Source: Enterobacter sichuanensis (GTDB lineage Bacteria > Pseudomonadota > Gammaproteobacteria > Enterobacterales > Enterobacteriaceae). Taken from it: a stretch of 54,917 nucleotides of DNA. Shown piece after piece: positions 44,239-54,132 of this stretch. A program made the translations under genes and the position numbers. Every line of letters begins with the position of its first letter. Positions within the stretch are counted from its first letter, which is position 1. The stretch covers positions 1 to 54,917 of the forward strand of contig NZ_POVL01000034.1 of assembly GCF_002939185.1 (NCBI RefSeq). The letters run 5' to 3'. The notes beneath the pieces are model-generated. The model searched no databases and had not been told where the DNA came from. It saw only the letters and a program-made list of their open reading frames with translations.

Positions 44239-44800
44239 GGTGTTCTTCCTTCTGACAGGCGATAACATAAACAGGATTATTCGGTTTGAAATAGTGGCCG
44301 CTGCCGAGCGAGGTCAGCGCGGAGCTCTGCATTTGCAGGCAATCAATGTCCTGCACGCCGATCTGCTGCAAATGGGTCAGCGCGGTGGTGAGGTTTTCCA
44401 TCAGGATAAAGGTCATGACCAGACGTCCGCCTGGATGTAACTGGCGCATGGACCAGTCAATAAGCGATGTCAGATGGCCACCGCTGCCGCCCATAAATAC
44501 CGCATCGGCCTTATCCGCCACCGGTAACGGTGCAACGCCCGGCAAAATCGTGATATTGCGACAGGCAAAATGCTGGCAATTTTCCGCAAGCAGTTGCAGA
44601 GCCGCAGGGTTACGCTCAATGGCCGTTACGCGCAGAGAGGGAAACAGCAGCGCAGCCTCTATCGACACGCTCCCGGTCCCCGCGCCTACATCAATCAGAT
44701 GGCTGACGCGGTGCAGCTCCAGTTTCGCGAGGGCAAGCGCGCGTACCGTCTCTTTGGTCATCGGCACCGTTTCGCCGCGCAGAAACAGTTCATCTTTCAT
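44231..44800 (-). CDS. cbiT: cobalt-precorrin-7 C15-methyltransferase (decarboxylating)
   Basis: A 189-residue Rossmann-type methyltransferase, [17 protein letters not shown] being the SAM loop (about 34-50), with [11 protein letters not shown]. It pairs with CbiE as the split counterpart of CobL. Confidence 0.92.
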   Translation of the reverse strand: MKDELFLRGETVPMTKETVRALALAKLELHRVSHLIDVGAGTGSVSIEAALLFPSLRVTAIERNPAALQLLAENCQHFACRNITILPGVAPLPVADKADAVFMGGSGGHLTSLIDWSMRQLHPGGRLVMTFILMENLTTALTHLQQIGVQDIDCLQMQSSALTSLGSGHYFKPNNPVYVIACQKEEHHV

Positions 44801-45395
44801 CGAGGATCACCAGGGCATTCATCTCATAGTCGGCACTGACCTCACTGACGGGCAGCCAGTGGATCCGTTCGTTTGCCATCGCCAGGTTTTCACCAATCAC
44901 CATCCAGCGATGCCCCTTACCGCGTGCGACCAGCTGCGCGGCAATCTCTTTCGGCCCGCACTGGCTATCGGTGACCATTGCCACTTTGCGATGCCGTACC
45001 AGTTCATCAATATTCACACTGCGACCATGGCTGCTGGTGAGCCATATCTCATTCATATCAATGCCCGCCTGCGCGCACAGGTACTGCACCGCGCTGATGC
45101 CGGGAATCACGCGCACGCGCGCAATACCAAAATGCGCCACCATTCGCGATCCGATGCCGTAAAACAGCGGATCGCCGGAGGCGACAATCACCACCTTTTT
45201 CTCCTGACGCGCCTCAACCCAGGCCAGCAGCTCCGGAATGTTGGCGCCGAGGACAAACGTCTCGCCGCCAAACGCCGGAAACGCCTGCAGGTGGCGTTTT
45301 CCGCCAACCAGCGCATCGGCGCGCTCAACGGCGTCTCGCGCAGCGGGCGTCATCAGGGAGAGTCCCGCTGGCCCCATTCCCACGACCGTTAACAT
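44790..45395 (-). CDS. cbiE: cobalt-precorrin-7 C5-methyltransferase
   Basis: A 201-residue tetrapyrrole methylase: [33 protein letters not shown] and [15 protein letters not shown]. It overlaps both neighbours by 7-11 bases. Confidence 0.92.
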   Translation of the reverse strand: MLTVVGMGPAGLSLMTPAARDAVERADALVGGKRHLQAFPAFGGETFVLGANIPELLAWVEARQEKKVVIVASGDPLFYGIGSRMVAHFGIARVRVIPGISAVQYLCAQAGIDMNEIWLTSSHGRSVNIDELVRHRKVAMVTDSQCGPKEIAAQLVARGKGHRWMVIGENLAMANERIHWLPVSEVSADYEMNALVILDER

Positions 45396-46528
45396 TGCAG
45401 CTCCCGGGCTATCGCCTCGACCGGGCGGTTGCTGCCCAGCACCTGGTTATCAAAGGAAAACAGAATGGCGTCACAGGCCGGTGGATTTTTGGTAAAGCGC
45501 AGCATCTGCATCACGCGCAGGCAGATACGTTCGGCAAGGTGGCTGTAAAGAACCTGAAAACCCCAGGTTTCGATATGTTCCATCGCCGCTTCGGTGGTAT
45601 CGCAATCGCTGACGGCGGTCAGTAATTCCAGCGGCGCGCCGAGTAGCGCCAGATGCGCCACCAGCGTTTCCATGCGTGCATCAGCGATATGGCTGTGGGT
45701 GTGGAAAATCCCGGCGGCAACTTTGATCAGTTTGCCAGGATGGCCGACCAGCACTATCTGGCGAAATCCCAGCCGCACCGCCTCTTCGATCATGTAGCCG
45801 ACAAAATTGCTCATGGTGACCACGACATCTTCATCGATGCCCATCTGCTCACGCACAAAACGCTCGCCATGATTGCCCGGTACCAGTACGACCCGTTCCA
45901 GCCCGGCCGCGCGTTTAATCTCCAGATCAAGAGAAAGCGATCGTTTCCAGCTCTCCTCTGACATCGGAGTCACAATGCCAGTTGTGCCGATGATCGAAAT
46001 GCCGCCCAGGATCCCGAGGCGTGAGTTGTAGGTTTTCCGGGCCCGTTCTTCCCCTTCAGGCGCAAAAATTGTTATGTCTGCCCCGCGGGTCGGGCCAATC
46101 GCCTCACGCACCGCGGTTTCAATGGTGTGACGCGGTGTGCGGTTGATCGCCGCGCTGCCGAGGGGCAGGCCAATGCCTTTGCGCGTCACGGTCCCTACGC
46201 CTTCGCCGCCCGACAGCGTAATCTCGCCGCTGTCGTTGAGCGTCACGCGAGCAAAAATCAGCATACCGTGCGTGGCGTCGACGTCATCACCGCCGTCTTT
46301 GCGGATGGCGGCAATCGCCTGCTGTCCTTCAATGTGCGGCGATTCCACGTTCAGACACAGCGTAACGCCGGAGGGCGTGACAATGGAGACCTGATGAATG
46401 AGGTGCTGGCGCAGCACCATCAGCGCGGCGACTTTCGCTGCCGCGGTCGCGCAGGAACCGGTGGTGTAGCCTTTGCGTAACGCCTTCCCGTTATGCCATA
46501 CCGGGGCATCGAAGGTTGAATCGCTCAT
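45389..46528 (-). CDS. cbiD: cobalt-precorrin-5B C1-methyltransferase
   Basis: A 379-residue enzyme with the CbiD N-terminus [20 protein letters not shown] and the late [23 protein letters not shown]. It is unrelated to the canonical methylases and specific to the anaerobic route. It overlaps cbiC by 4 bases. Confidence 0.94.
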   Translation of the reverse strand: MSDSTFDAPVWHNGKALRKGYTTGSCATAAAKVAALMVLRQHLIHQVSIVTPSGVTLCLNVESPHIEGQQAIAAIRKDGGDDVDATHGMLIFARVTLNDSGEITLSGGEGVGTVTRKGIGLPLGSAAINRTPRHTIETAVREAIGPTRGADITIFAPEGEERARKTYNSRLGILGGISIIGTTGIVTPMSEESWKRSLSLDLEIKRAAGLERVVLVPGNHGERFVREQMGIDEDVVVTMSNFVGYMIEEAVRLGFRQIVLVGHPGKLIKVAAGIFHTHSHIADARMETLVAHLALLGAPLELLTAVSDCDTTEAAMEHIETWGFQVLYSHLAERICLRVMQMLRFTKNPPACDAILFSFDNQVLGSNRPVEAIARELQC

Positions 46529-47157
46529 CGCGCCCCCTGCAGGTAATAGAGCATGGCGTTCACAATCGCTGCTGCCACATTGCTGCCACCTTTGCGTCCG
46601 AGTGCCGCAATAGCGGGCAAATGGCTGTGCGTCAGCGCCTCTTTCGACTCCGCCGCCCCCACAAACCCCACCGGGACGCCCACCACGCCGCTGACGGCAA
46701 CATCATGCTCAAGCAGGCGAAACAGTGCCGTTGGCGCATTGCCAAAGACGAAGATCTTCTCACTCCCTTCCGTCACCGCGATATCAACGGCCGCCATCGA
46801 GCGGGTGATTCCCTGTGCTTTTGCCTGTGCTACCACCCGCGGGTCGCTGATATAGCAACGACATTCGCCCCCGAATGTGGCCAGCAGCGTTTTGTTGATC
46901 CCGGAGAGCGCCATCGTGGTATCGGTATAGATGACGGAGGGGCGACGGAGCGCCGCGCAAAGCTGCTCTATGGCGTCATCTGAAAACCAGAGAATATCCA
47001 GCCAGTCAAAATCTGCAGTGGTGTGGATTACCCGCTTGACGATCGCCTCATGCAGCGGGCTGGCGAACCGGTACTCCGGCCGCGTTTCGCGAATGATCTC
47101 GCCAATGATGTCGAAACTTTTGGCTTCAATCGCCTGGGGTTGCTGGATGTATTGCAT
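46525..47157 (-). CDS. cbiC: cobalt-precorrin-8 methylmutase
   Basis: A 210-residue enzyme moving the C11 methyl to C12 to form cobyrinate. The motif [24 protein letters not shown] near the C-terminus is typical; [12 protein letters not shown] carries the catalytic-His region (about 41-52). Confidence 0.93.
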   Translation of the reverse strand: MQYIQQPQAIEAKSFDIIGEIIRETRPEYRFASPLHEAIVKRVIHTTADFDWLDILWFSDDAIEQLCAALRRPSVIYTDTTMALSGINKTLLATFGGECRCYISDPRVVAQAKAQGITRSMAAVDIAVTEGSEKIFVFGNAPTALFRLLEHDVAVSGVVGVPVGFVGAAESKEALTHSHLPAIAALGRKGGSNVAAAIVNAMLYYLQGAR

Positions 47158-47169
47158 TGTCTCTTGTCC

Positions 47170-48129
47170 TCAGGCCACGCCAACCATCAGCCAGCGTGCT
47201 GCGATAAACAGCACCAGCGCCAGGGTGGAGGAAACCCACATCAGTCGAATCGTTCGGGAAATGTCGTCTACCGCAATCGGGCGCAGCGCGTCGCCAATCC
47301 AGGGCTTTTCCACGCGCTGGCCAAAATAGGTGTTGGGTCCGCCAAGCCGGACGCCCAGCGCGCCGGCAACCGTCGCTTCAGCCCACGCGCAGTTGGGGCT
47401 GCTGTGGTTGTAGCGGTCGCGCCAGCCGACGCGCAGCGCGCGGGAGGGTCCCTCGCGGCATAGCCACGCCGCAATGCTCAGCAAGAGCCAGCTCAGGCGC
47501 GCGGGAATTGCGTTCGCCACGTCATCCATACGGGCGCTGACCATGCCGATCGCGCGGTATTTTTCGTGCCTGTAGCCCACCATTGAATCGAGGGTATTCA
47601 CCGCTTTATAGGCCATCGCCAGCGGCGCACCGCCCAGCAGAAGGAAAAACAGCGGGGCGATAATGCCGTCGACCGTGTTCTCCGCGACGGTCTCCACCAC
47701 CGCCCGGTTGATCTGTTCCGGCTGAAGCTGAGAGGTATCGCGCCCCACTATCCAGGAGAGTTTTTCGCGGCTTTCATCAAGGTCGCCCGCTTGCAAAGGG
47801 CGTTGAACGTCCCGTGCGGCATTTGCCAGACTGCGTCCGGCCAGCACGGTAAAAATCATCCACACCTCAATGGCCCAGCCCAGCCAGGGATGCACCATCC
47901 GTCCGAGCGTCAGCACGCCCCAGGCCACGCCCCAGGTCAGCCCCACCACCGCCAGCCACATTACGCCGCCGCCAATGCGTAACGCCGCGTCACTATGGCA
48001 GCAGTGGCGTATGCCGCGCTGCACCGCATTAATCAGGTTGCCTATCCAGCGCACCGGGTGCGGCCAGTTTTGTGGGTCGCCGATGATGACATCAAGCAGC
48101 CACGCGACGCACCATGCCAGCAGAGTCAT
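47170..48129 (-). CDS. cbiB: adenosylcobinamide-phosphate synthase
   Basis: A 319-residue polytopic membrane enzyme attaching aminopropanol phosphate (from CobD). LLDVIIGDPQNWPHPVRWIGNLI at the N-terminus and ETVAENTVDGIIAPLFF in the middle are diagnostic. The start MTLLAWCVAW at 48129 forms ATGA with the cbiA stop; the longer frame lies inside cbiA. Confidence 0.93.
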   Translation of the reverse strand: MTLLAWCVAWLLDVIIGDPQNWPHPVRWIGNLINAVQRGIRHCCHSDAALRIGGGVMWLAVVGLTWGVAWGVLTLGRMVHPWLGWAIEVWMIFTVLAGRSLANAARDVQRPLQAGDLDESREKLSWIVGRDTSQLQPEQINRAVVETVAENTVDGIIAPLFFLLLGGAPLAMAYKAVNTLDSMVGYRHEKYRAIGMVSARMDDVANAIPARLSWLLLSIAAWLCREGPSRALRVGWRDRYNHSSPNCAWAEATVAGALGVRLGGPNTYFGQRVEKPWIGDALRPIAVDDISRTIRLMWVSSTLALVLFIAARWLMVGVA

Positions 48130-49505
48130 CGCGCCCCCCTCGCCGCCGCCAGCCAGCGGCTGAGCATCATGGGACGTTGGGCAAAGTGGAGGTGCAGGTA
48201 GCTTGCGAACGTGTTGCCAACCTGCCAGCCGCCCGCCCATTCCTGCATCGTCACGCCATCGCGCACTTTTCGGCACGCCAGCACCGCTGGGGTATTGGGG
48301 AAGAAGTCGGAATAGTGGAATTCATGCCCACGCAGCACCTCCCCGCCATCGGCCAGCAGCGTGGGCTGGCGCGCCTGCGCCTCACAATAGCCAAAACGGG
48401 TCAGCCGTTTACCCATCCGGCTGTGGCCGGGGAGAATGTCGGCCATCCGGTGGGTCACCCCCTCGCTATCTTCCAGCGCGCTGCCGAGATACATCAGCCC
48501 GCCACACTCGGCGTAGATCGCCACGCCGCGCCGGTGCGCCTCCTGCAGGCTGGCGAGCATTGTGGTGTTTTCCGCAAGCCGTGCCGCATAAAGCTCCGGG
48601 TAGCCGCCCCCGAGCCAGACCATCTGGCAGTCAGGTAAACGGCTCTCCCGGAGCGGACTAAAGCGGATTATTTCGACCCCGGTACGTTCGAGCAGCATGA
48701 CGTTATCCGGGTAATAGAAGTTGAAGGCGTCGTCGTCAGCCATCGCGAGCGTTAACCCGCGCCCGGCGTCCCCATCAGGCAGCGCAGGCCAGGCACCCTG
48801 CGGCATCGACGCCATCTGGCTGAGTGCGAGAAGTTGTTCGATATCTAGCGTACGTTCGAGAAGGGCGGCAAAATTCTGCCAGGTCTGCGAGTCCGCAACC
48901 GACTCCCGGGCGGTGACCAATCCGAGATGGCGCTCGGGTAAACCGACACCCTCAACGCGAGGCACATAACCCAGGACGGGTACCGTGCAGTAGTGTTCAA
49001 TTGCCGCTTTGAGCAACTGATAATGTGATTCGCTGTTGACCCGATTAACAATCACCCCGGCAATATTGAGGGTGGGATCGAATCGCTGAAAACCCATTAT
49101 GGTTGCGGCAATCGACGTAGAAACCGCCTTGCCGTCTACCAGCAGAATCACCGGACAGCCCAGCTGTTTTGCCATCGCGGAGGTGCTGCAATAATTCGGA
49201 TCGGTGCCGTAGCCGTCATACAGCCCCATCACGCCTTCAATGACCGCGATATCCGCCTGCTGCATATGCTCGCAAAACAGCGCGTTGAGGATCGGTTCAG
49301 GCAGCATGAAGCTGTCGAGGTTGCGGGAGGCGGTACCGCTGACTTTGGTATGCCAGCCGGTATCAAGATAGTCAGGGCCCACTTTGTACGGCTGGACGCG
49401 TAACCCACGCTGTTTTAACAGACTCAACAGGCCAAGCGTCACCGTGGTTTTACCACAACCGCTTCCTGTACCTGCCAGAACAAACGCGTACTGCTTTGGC
49501 TCCAT
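48126..49505 (-). CDS. cbiA: cobyrinate a,c-diamide synthase
   Basis: A 459-residue glutamine amidotransferase, first gene of the operon. P-loop AGTGSGCGKTTVTLGLL (11-27); glutaminase nucleophile Cys334 in YAECGGLMYLG. The start MEPKQYAF at 49505 is chosen over upstream in-frame codons by similarity to Salmonella CbiA; upstream sequence is riboswitch leader. All 20 genes to cobT are close or overlapping, one transcription unit. Confidence 0.94.
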   Translation of the reverse strand: MEPKQYAFVLAGTGSGCGKTTVTLGLLSLLKQRGLRVQPYKVGPDYLDTGWHTKVSGTASRNLDSFMLPEPILNALFCEHMQQADIAVIEGVMGLYDGYGTDPNYCSTSAMAKQLGCPVILLVDGKAVSTSIAATIMGFQRFDPTLNIAGVIVNRVNSESHYQLLKAAIEHYCTVPVLGYVPRVEGVGLPERHLGLVTARESVADSQTWQNFAALLERTLDIEQLLALSQMASMPQGAWPALPDGDAGRGLTLAMADDDAFNFYYPDNVMLLERTGVEIIRFSPLRESRLPDCQMVWLGGGYPELYAARLAENTTMLASLQEAHRRGVAIYAECGGLMYLGSALEDSEGVTHRMADILPGHSRMGKRLTRFGYCEAQARQPTLLADGGEVLRGHEFHYSDFFPNTPAVLACRKVRDGVTMQEWAGGWQVGNTFASYLHLHFAQRPMMLSRWLAAARGAR

Positions 49506-49612
49506 GACCCTGATCCTGTTCAGGGTGGATGAGTGGTATAGATACACGTAGCCCCAGTCTTTCGACTGTATGCATCAGTACAACCCACTTCCCACCGAAG
49601 TTGTTGAACGTT

Positions 49613-49770
49613 CCCGACAGGCAGGTCTTCTGGCTTAGCGTCCTCCTCGCCCGTCCTTCCTTCCCAATCTCACGATCAGTGGTCATTACGGGGTCGTCAG
49701 CATCACAGCAGCGGGGGCTGCGGGGGATTGTCACCCCCTTCCCTGCCACAAATGTGGCAAACCTGTCGGC
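49613..49770 (-). ncRNA. cobalamin riboswitch
   Basis: On the minus strand the element opens with GCCGACAGGT and closes with CCTGTCGGG, giving the P1 stem. It contains the conserved B12 box AAGCCAGAAGACCTGCC near its 3-prime end (about 49621-49637) and the GC-rich GGGAAGGGGGTGACAATCCC region. It sits 108 bases before cbiA, so adenosylcobalamin should shut off the whole cbi-cob operon. Confidence 0.93.
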
Positions 49771-50200
49771 TTACATTATGAGAAAAAAAACAGCAATGCT
49801 ATTTACGGCGTTTCAATTCACCTTAGGTAATTACTTAACCGTAAGAAAAATACCTGCTGAGTAAAACGTGGCATCAGAGTAATTGACGCCTTTCTCAATA
49901 ACTCAACGTTTTATCACAAAAAATAAAAAGCAAAGATAATTACGCTTAAAATCTCGATATTTATTGCGCTACGACAAGTTATTGCATCACTTGATATTTT
50001 TTCATTTTATCGTGATCAAAATTCATTAAGATATTAAAAACTGGCAATACCATAATATGGCTGTTAAACGTAAGCCCGTGCGATTTTATTGATGCATTAC
50101 GCGTTCAGCGGGATCGCAGAATAATATGTAGGTTATCCAGAAAGGGAATTTGCGGTATATCAAGGTAAGAGGAATATCCTCATGACACTATGTTTCAGAA
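49771..50200. other. AT-rich intergenic region between cbi promoter and pduX
   Basis: 430 bases without a plausible gene, clearly AT-rich compared with its neighbours. It must hold the cbi operon promoter (minus strand) and the pduX promoter (plus strand). A candidate FNR site lies at 50006-50019. In Salmonella this position is occupied by pocR and pduF, of which I see no remnant. Confidence 0.6.
50006..50019. promoter_or_regulatory. candidate FNR site
   Basis: TTTAT-CGTG-ATCAA matches 9 of 10 half-site bases of TTGAT-N4-ATCAA. Anaerobic control would suit an oxygen-sensitive cobalamin route. Match by eye. Confidence 0.45.
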
Positions 50201-51091
50201 ATGACTGATCAGAAAGGTGAGAACGTGGCTGTTGCGCAATGCCCCGCGTCGTGCGGTGAGCTTATCCAGGGCTGGATTTTGGGCAGTGAAAAGCTGGTCT
50301 CCTGCCCTGTCGAATGGTACAGCACTGTTGAGGTGAGCCACGGCTCAGCCCTGGCGGATGAACGCCCGCTGTCGCGCGCGATGGTTGAACGGTTATTGCA
50401 GTACTGGCACTACCCGGCGCAGTTGAGCCATGATATTCGCATTGATGTGCACTCGACCATCCCGATTGCCAAAGGGATGGCCAGCAGCACCGCAGATATT
50501 GCCGCCACCGCCGTCGCCACCGCTCACCATCTGGGGCATCAGCTCGACGAAAGCACGCTGGCAACGCTTTGCGTTTCGCTCGAACCCACCGACAGTACCG
50601 TGTTTCGCCAGTTAACCCTTTTCGATCATAACGACGCCTCTACCCAAATTCCCTGCGACGCCCAGCCCACTCTCGACCTGCTTGTTCTGGAAAGTCCGCA
50701 AACGCTGCGCACGGCAGATTACCACCGCATCCCGCGTCAGGCGGGGCTACATGCCGGTGCGCCAGCGCTGAAACTCGCATGGGAAAAAGTACAGGAAGCC
50801 TGTATGACGCAAAACCCTTACCGGCTGGGCGAAGCGGCCACCCTCAGCGCCATCGCCAGCCAGACGCTGTTGCCAAAACCGGATTTTGACGCTCTGCTCT
50901 CACTGGTGGAGGAGTGCGGTATCTATGGGGTCAACGTGGCGCACAGCGGCAGCGTCGTGGGGCTGATGCTGGACAGAAATAAAGACGATGTCGATTATGT
51001 GAAATGGCTGTTAGCGAAAAAACAGCTCACCCGCCATTGGCCTGAACAACACCTGCTGCGGATGGTAAAAGGCGGCGTGACGCTACTCTGA
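50201..51091 (+). CDS. pduX: L-threonine kinase
   Basis: A 296-residue GHMP kinase making L-threonine-O-3-phosphate, the substrate of CobD. The N-terminus VAVAQCPASCGELIQGWILGSEKLVSCPV and the ATP loop IPIAKGMASSTADIAATA (about 90-107) closely match Salmonella PduX. A GTG at 50225 (VAVAQ) has a better ribosome site (AAAGGTGAG) than the ATG used here. The stop overlaps the convergent CysG-like gene by 9 bases. No pdu operon is present. Confidence 0.92.
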   Translation: MTDQKGENVAVAQCPASCGELIQGWILGSEKLVSCPVEWYSTVEVSHGSALADERPLSRAMVERLLQYWHYPAQLSHDIRIDVHSTIPIAKGMASSTADIAATAVATAHHLGHQLDESTLATLCVSLEPTDSTVFRQLTLFDHNDASTQIPCDAQPTLDLLVLESPQTLRTADYHRIPRQAGLHAGAPALKLAWEKVQEACMTQNPYRLGEAATLSAIASQTLLPKPDFDALLSLVEECGIYGVNVAHSGSVVGLMLDRNKDDVDYVKWLLAKKQLTRHWPEQHLLRMVKGGVTLL

Positions 51092-51730
51092 GAGCAACCT
51101 GTGCTGAATGAGCCACTCCACCTGCTGCCTGACCTCGTGTTCGTGTTTCTGCGCTAAGGCCTGTTGCAGCGGAACATGCCGGAAGAACGCGGCCCAAAAT
51201 GCACGCTTGCGCTCCCGGTCACTGCACACACCGTTTACCCTTTCACGAAGCGCTCCCGCCAGCCGCACGCTTTCCTGCATACCCGGAGGAAGATGCGCGG
51301 CGACATGCGCTTTGAGGATCTTACTGTACACCGGCGCGTTGCCCCCGCAGCTGAGCGCAATAATAACCGGTGAACGGTCAATAATGGCCGGTGAAATAAA
51401 GGTGGCAGCAGAAAGGTCGTCTGTGACATTGCAAAACAGATGCCTCGCGCTGGCGGCCCCGGCGACCTGACGGTTCACCTGCGGATCGCTGGTCGCGGCA
51501 ATGACCAGCCAGCAGGAGTGCAGATACTGCGGCGCAAACGTTGCCGGGAACCATTCGATGTCACCGCACGCGTGCAGGCCGGCAAGTTCTGGCGTCAGGG
51601 TGGGCGCAACCAGACGCAGCACTGCCCCGGCTGCCAGCAAACTCTTCGCCTTATGCGTCGCCACCTGCCCGCCACCGACGATCAGGCAGCGTTTACCCTT
51701 CAGGTTGCAAAAAATCGGAAAATAGTCCAT
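51083..51730 (-). CDS. precorrin-2 dehydrogenase/sirohydrochlorin chelatase, stand-alone CysG N-domain
   Basis: A 215-residue protein colinear with residues 1-215 of CysG: NAD loop LIVGGGQVATHKAKSLLAAGA (16-36), catalytic Asp104 in CNVTDDL, and FISPAIIDRSPVIIALSCGGNAPV. It oxidises precorrin-2 to sirohydrochlorin for CbiK. The position of the phosphorylated Ser128 of Salmonella CysG is Cys128 here. It is downstream of cobA and cobD (4-base gap), so it probably serves cobalamin rather than sirohaem. Confidence 0.9.
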   Translation of the reverse strand: MDYFPIFCNLKGKRCLIVGGGQVATHKAKSLLAAGAVLRLVAPTLTPELAGLHACGDIEWFPATFAPQYLHSCWLVIAATSDPQVNRQVAGAASARHLFCNVTDDLSAATFISPAIIDRSPVIIALSCGGNAPVYSKILKAHVAAHLPPGMQESVRLAGALRERVNGVCSDRERKRAFWAAFFRHVPLQQALAQKHEHEVRQQVEWLIQHRLLSE

Positions 51731-51734
51731 CGCC

Positions 51735-52805
51735 TTAGCCTTCTAAAACCTGGCTCAGCGCGGCAATAAACCGGCGGTTCTCCGCTTCGGTACGCACGGC
51801 AATTCTATAGTAGTCACGATCGAGCCCCGGGTAGTTTTCACAGTGGCGGATAAGGATGTGATGGCCGAGCAGCGCTGCCTTCAGGTTGAACCCCTGACGC
51901 AGGCAGCGGAAGAAGATAAAATTGGCTTGCGGCTCCCAGACCACCAGCGATGAAAAGCGCGTCATCGCCTGCAACAGGAAATCCCGCTCCCGGGCGATAC
52001 AGGCATGGCTGCGAGAAATATAGTCCTCATCCAGTAACAAATGCTGCCCCACCAGCGCCGATAACGCATTCACGGACCAGGGTTCACGGGTGCGTTTCAT
52101 CTGGCGAATAGTGTGCGTATTTCCGCTCAGCAGATATCCCAGGCGCAGTCCGGGAATGGCAAAAAACTTGGTCAGTGAACGCAGCAGGTAAAGATAGCGT
52201 GACTCAGCCAGCCGTGGGGCCAGCGACGAGCCCTGCGGCATAAAATCGATGAATGCTTCATCAACAATCAGCGCAATCTGCAGCGCTTCGCACAGCGAGG
52301 CCAGGCGGTCGAGTAGATCGGCATCAGGCATTAACCCGGTAGGGTTGTTTGGGGTCGCGATGAACAGGCAATCGGGCCGGTGTGCGCGAACGGCGTCCAG
52401 TAGGGAAAAATCCACCTGGAACCCGTTCGACTCACTCAGTACATAATCGATTATCTGGCATCCCTGCTGCTGCAATGCCCGGCGATACTCGGCAAACCCC
52501 GGCACCAGCAGCATTGCCCGGCGGGGGGCAAGCGTTCGCACCAGGCCATAGATCAACTCCGTTTCGCCATTCCCGGCAATCGTCTGGTCATACTCACACC
52601 GACTGGCGCTGGCCAGCGCCTGGTGAAGATGGCGGTATTCAACGTCCGGATACTGCATGATGATATCCAGATGGGACACAATGAGCGACCTGACGCGCTC
52701 GGGTAGCCCTAACGGATTGATGTTCGCGCTAAAGTCCAACAGCAACCCGGGATCGATCCCCAACTGCAGCCCCGTTTCCAGAACGTTACCACCATGCTCA
52801 CTCAT
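51735..52805 (-). CDS. cobD: L-threonine-O-3-phosphate decarboxylase
   Basis: A 356-residue class I/II-fold PLP enzyme giving (R)-1-amino-2-propanol phosphate for CbiB. Landmarks shared with Salmonella CobD: LLDFSANINPLGLP, AGNGETELIY, CLFIATPNNPTGL, LIVDEAFIDFMP and the Schiff-base Lys in LLRSLTKFFAIPGLRLGY. The start at 52805 (MSEHGGN) is chosen over the GTG at 52814. Confidence 0.92.
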   Translation of the reverse strand: MSEHGGNVLETGLQLGIDPGLLLDFSANINPLGLPERVRSLIVSHLDIIMQYPDVEYRHLHQALASASRCEYDQTIAGNGETELIYGLVRTLAPRRAMLLVPGFAEYRRALQQQGCQIIDYVLSESNGFQVDFSLLDAVRAHRPDCLFIATPNNPTGLMPDADLLDRLASLCEALQIALIVDEAFIDFMPQGSSLAPRLAESRYLYLLRSLTKFFAIPGLRLGYLLSGNTHTIRQMKRTREPWSVNALSALVGQHLLLDEDYISRSHACIARERDFLLQAMTRFSSLVVWEPQANFIFFRCLRQGFNLKAALLGHHILIRHCENYPGLDRDYYRIAVRTEAENRRFIAALSQVLEG

Positions 52806-52844
52806 TCGTTTCACTCGGCTATTTCGCTAGATGTGAGGATAACA

Positions 52845-53618
52845 TCAGACAGCAACCTCATTCAGCGCAAGATGTGATGCGGAAAACGCCAGTATCTCCT
52901 GCAGGTTGACGACCTCACCGACGACAATAAGCGCAGGCGCATGCAGTTTTTGACGTTCAACCTCAAGATGGATATCGGTCAGCGTACCTTTGGCGATCTG
53001 CTGACGAGACTGGCTGGCATACATCACCACCGCTACCGGCGTCGCAGCGGACATGCCTCCCTCGATCAGCTGCTGGCAGATTTCCGTCAGCCGGGTCATT
53101 CCCATCAAAACGATCAGCGTTCCGTTGATTTTCGCCAGCGCATGCCAGTTTTGCGGGTCGTTCCCCTGGCACATATGACCGGTCACAATATGAAAACTGG
53201 AGGCGTAATGACGGTGCGTGACCGGGATCCCGGCATAGGCCAGCCCGCCAATCGCAGAACTGATCCCCGGCACAATTTCGAACGACAGACCGTCTTTCGC
53301 CAGCTGCTCGGCCTCTTCACCCCCGCGACCAAAAACGTAAGGGTCCCCGCCTTTCAGGCGCACCACCTGCCGTCCCTCCCCGGCATGCCTGACCAGCAGG
53401 GCATTGATTTGTTCCTGAGGTACCGGATGATGGCTCGGGGTTTTACCGACATCAATAATCAAACAGCCTGCCGGAGCCTGCGCCAGGAGTTCGGGGTTAA
53501 CCAGGCGATCGTGGACAATCACTTCCGCATGGCGGATACAGTGCAGACCTTTTACCGTTATCAAAGACGCATCGCCAGGCCCTGCCCCTACAAGCCAAAC
53601 TTTCCCTTTACTCATCAT
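52845..53618 (-). CDS. cobA: uroporphyrinogen-III C-methyltransferase
   Basis: A 257-residue SUMT making precorrin-2 from uroporphyrinogen III. Motifs: VWLVGAGPGDASLITVKGL, VVRLKGGDPYVFGRGGEEAEQL and EIVPGISSAIGGLAYAGIPVTHR. With the stand-alone CysG-like enzyme it re-creates CysG as two proteins. GAGGA precedes two ATG codons (53618, 53615). This cobA is not the Salmonella adenosyltransferase that shares the name. Confidence 0.92.
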   Translation of the reverse strand: MMSKGKVWLVGAGPGDASLITVKGLHCIRHAEVIVHDRLVNPELLAQAPAGCLIIDVGKTPSHHPVPQEQINALLVRHAGEGRQVVRLKGGDPYVFGRGGEEAEQLAKDGLSFEIVPGISSAIGGLAYAGIPVTHRHYASSFHIVTGHMCQGNDPQNWHALAKINGTLIVLMGMTRLTEICQQLIEGGMSAATPVAVVMYASQSRQQIAKGTLTDIHLEVERQKLHAPALIVVGEVVNLQEILAFSASHLALNEVAV

Positions 53619-54132
53619 TATATCCTCAGATTAAATATTCAAAGACGCAAGAAAACGGATAATTAAAATTAGCGCTGAATTATATATCCCCTCAACAGGT
53701 CAAAAAGTTGATGTGTTTATCACTCTCTCTTAATTGTACGAATGGTATTTATGACCAATATCAATAAAACCGCAAATAACCTCCCCGCCCTGCCCGCACG
53801 ACAATATCGCGATATCTGACACGCTTAACAACAATATTAAACGCCTTCAGCAATAAAACAGGCGCGCGATCACAAATATTACATTGGTTTTGTCAGCAAC
53901 GTTTACAGATAAATATCAAAGCAATAATAAGTCACGCACAACACATTGATTTAATAGAGTTTATAATAACAAGGCATCACCATCGTCGTTTTGGGAAGGA
54001 TTTTTTGAAAATAGATCAATTGCTTCCTTTTCCTCTTCCAAACACACTTCAACACCATTAACAAACCCTGTGTACATTATTCATTTTTAATACCCATTTT
54101 ATTTTCACAATCAGCCCTACAGAGGATTACCC
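53619..54132. other. AT-rich divergent intergenic region, cobA to glmS
   Basis: 514 bases with no plausible gene. It must hold promoters for cobA (minus) and glmS (plus). I see a 12-bp palindrome ATATCGCGATAT at 53804-53815 and an AGAGGA ribosome site before glmS, but no second cobalamin riboswitch: no B12 box on either strand. Confidence 0.6.

Noticed and set aside
54000..54025. FNR site before glmS (TTGAAAATAGATCAA)
   Set aside because: The half-sites are separated by five bases rather than four and the left half is poor when realigned.
53619..54132. Second cobalamin riboswitch before cobA or glmS
   Set aside because: Searched both strands for a B12 box (AGCCAGRAGACCTGCC-like); none seen.
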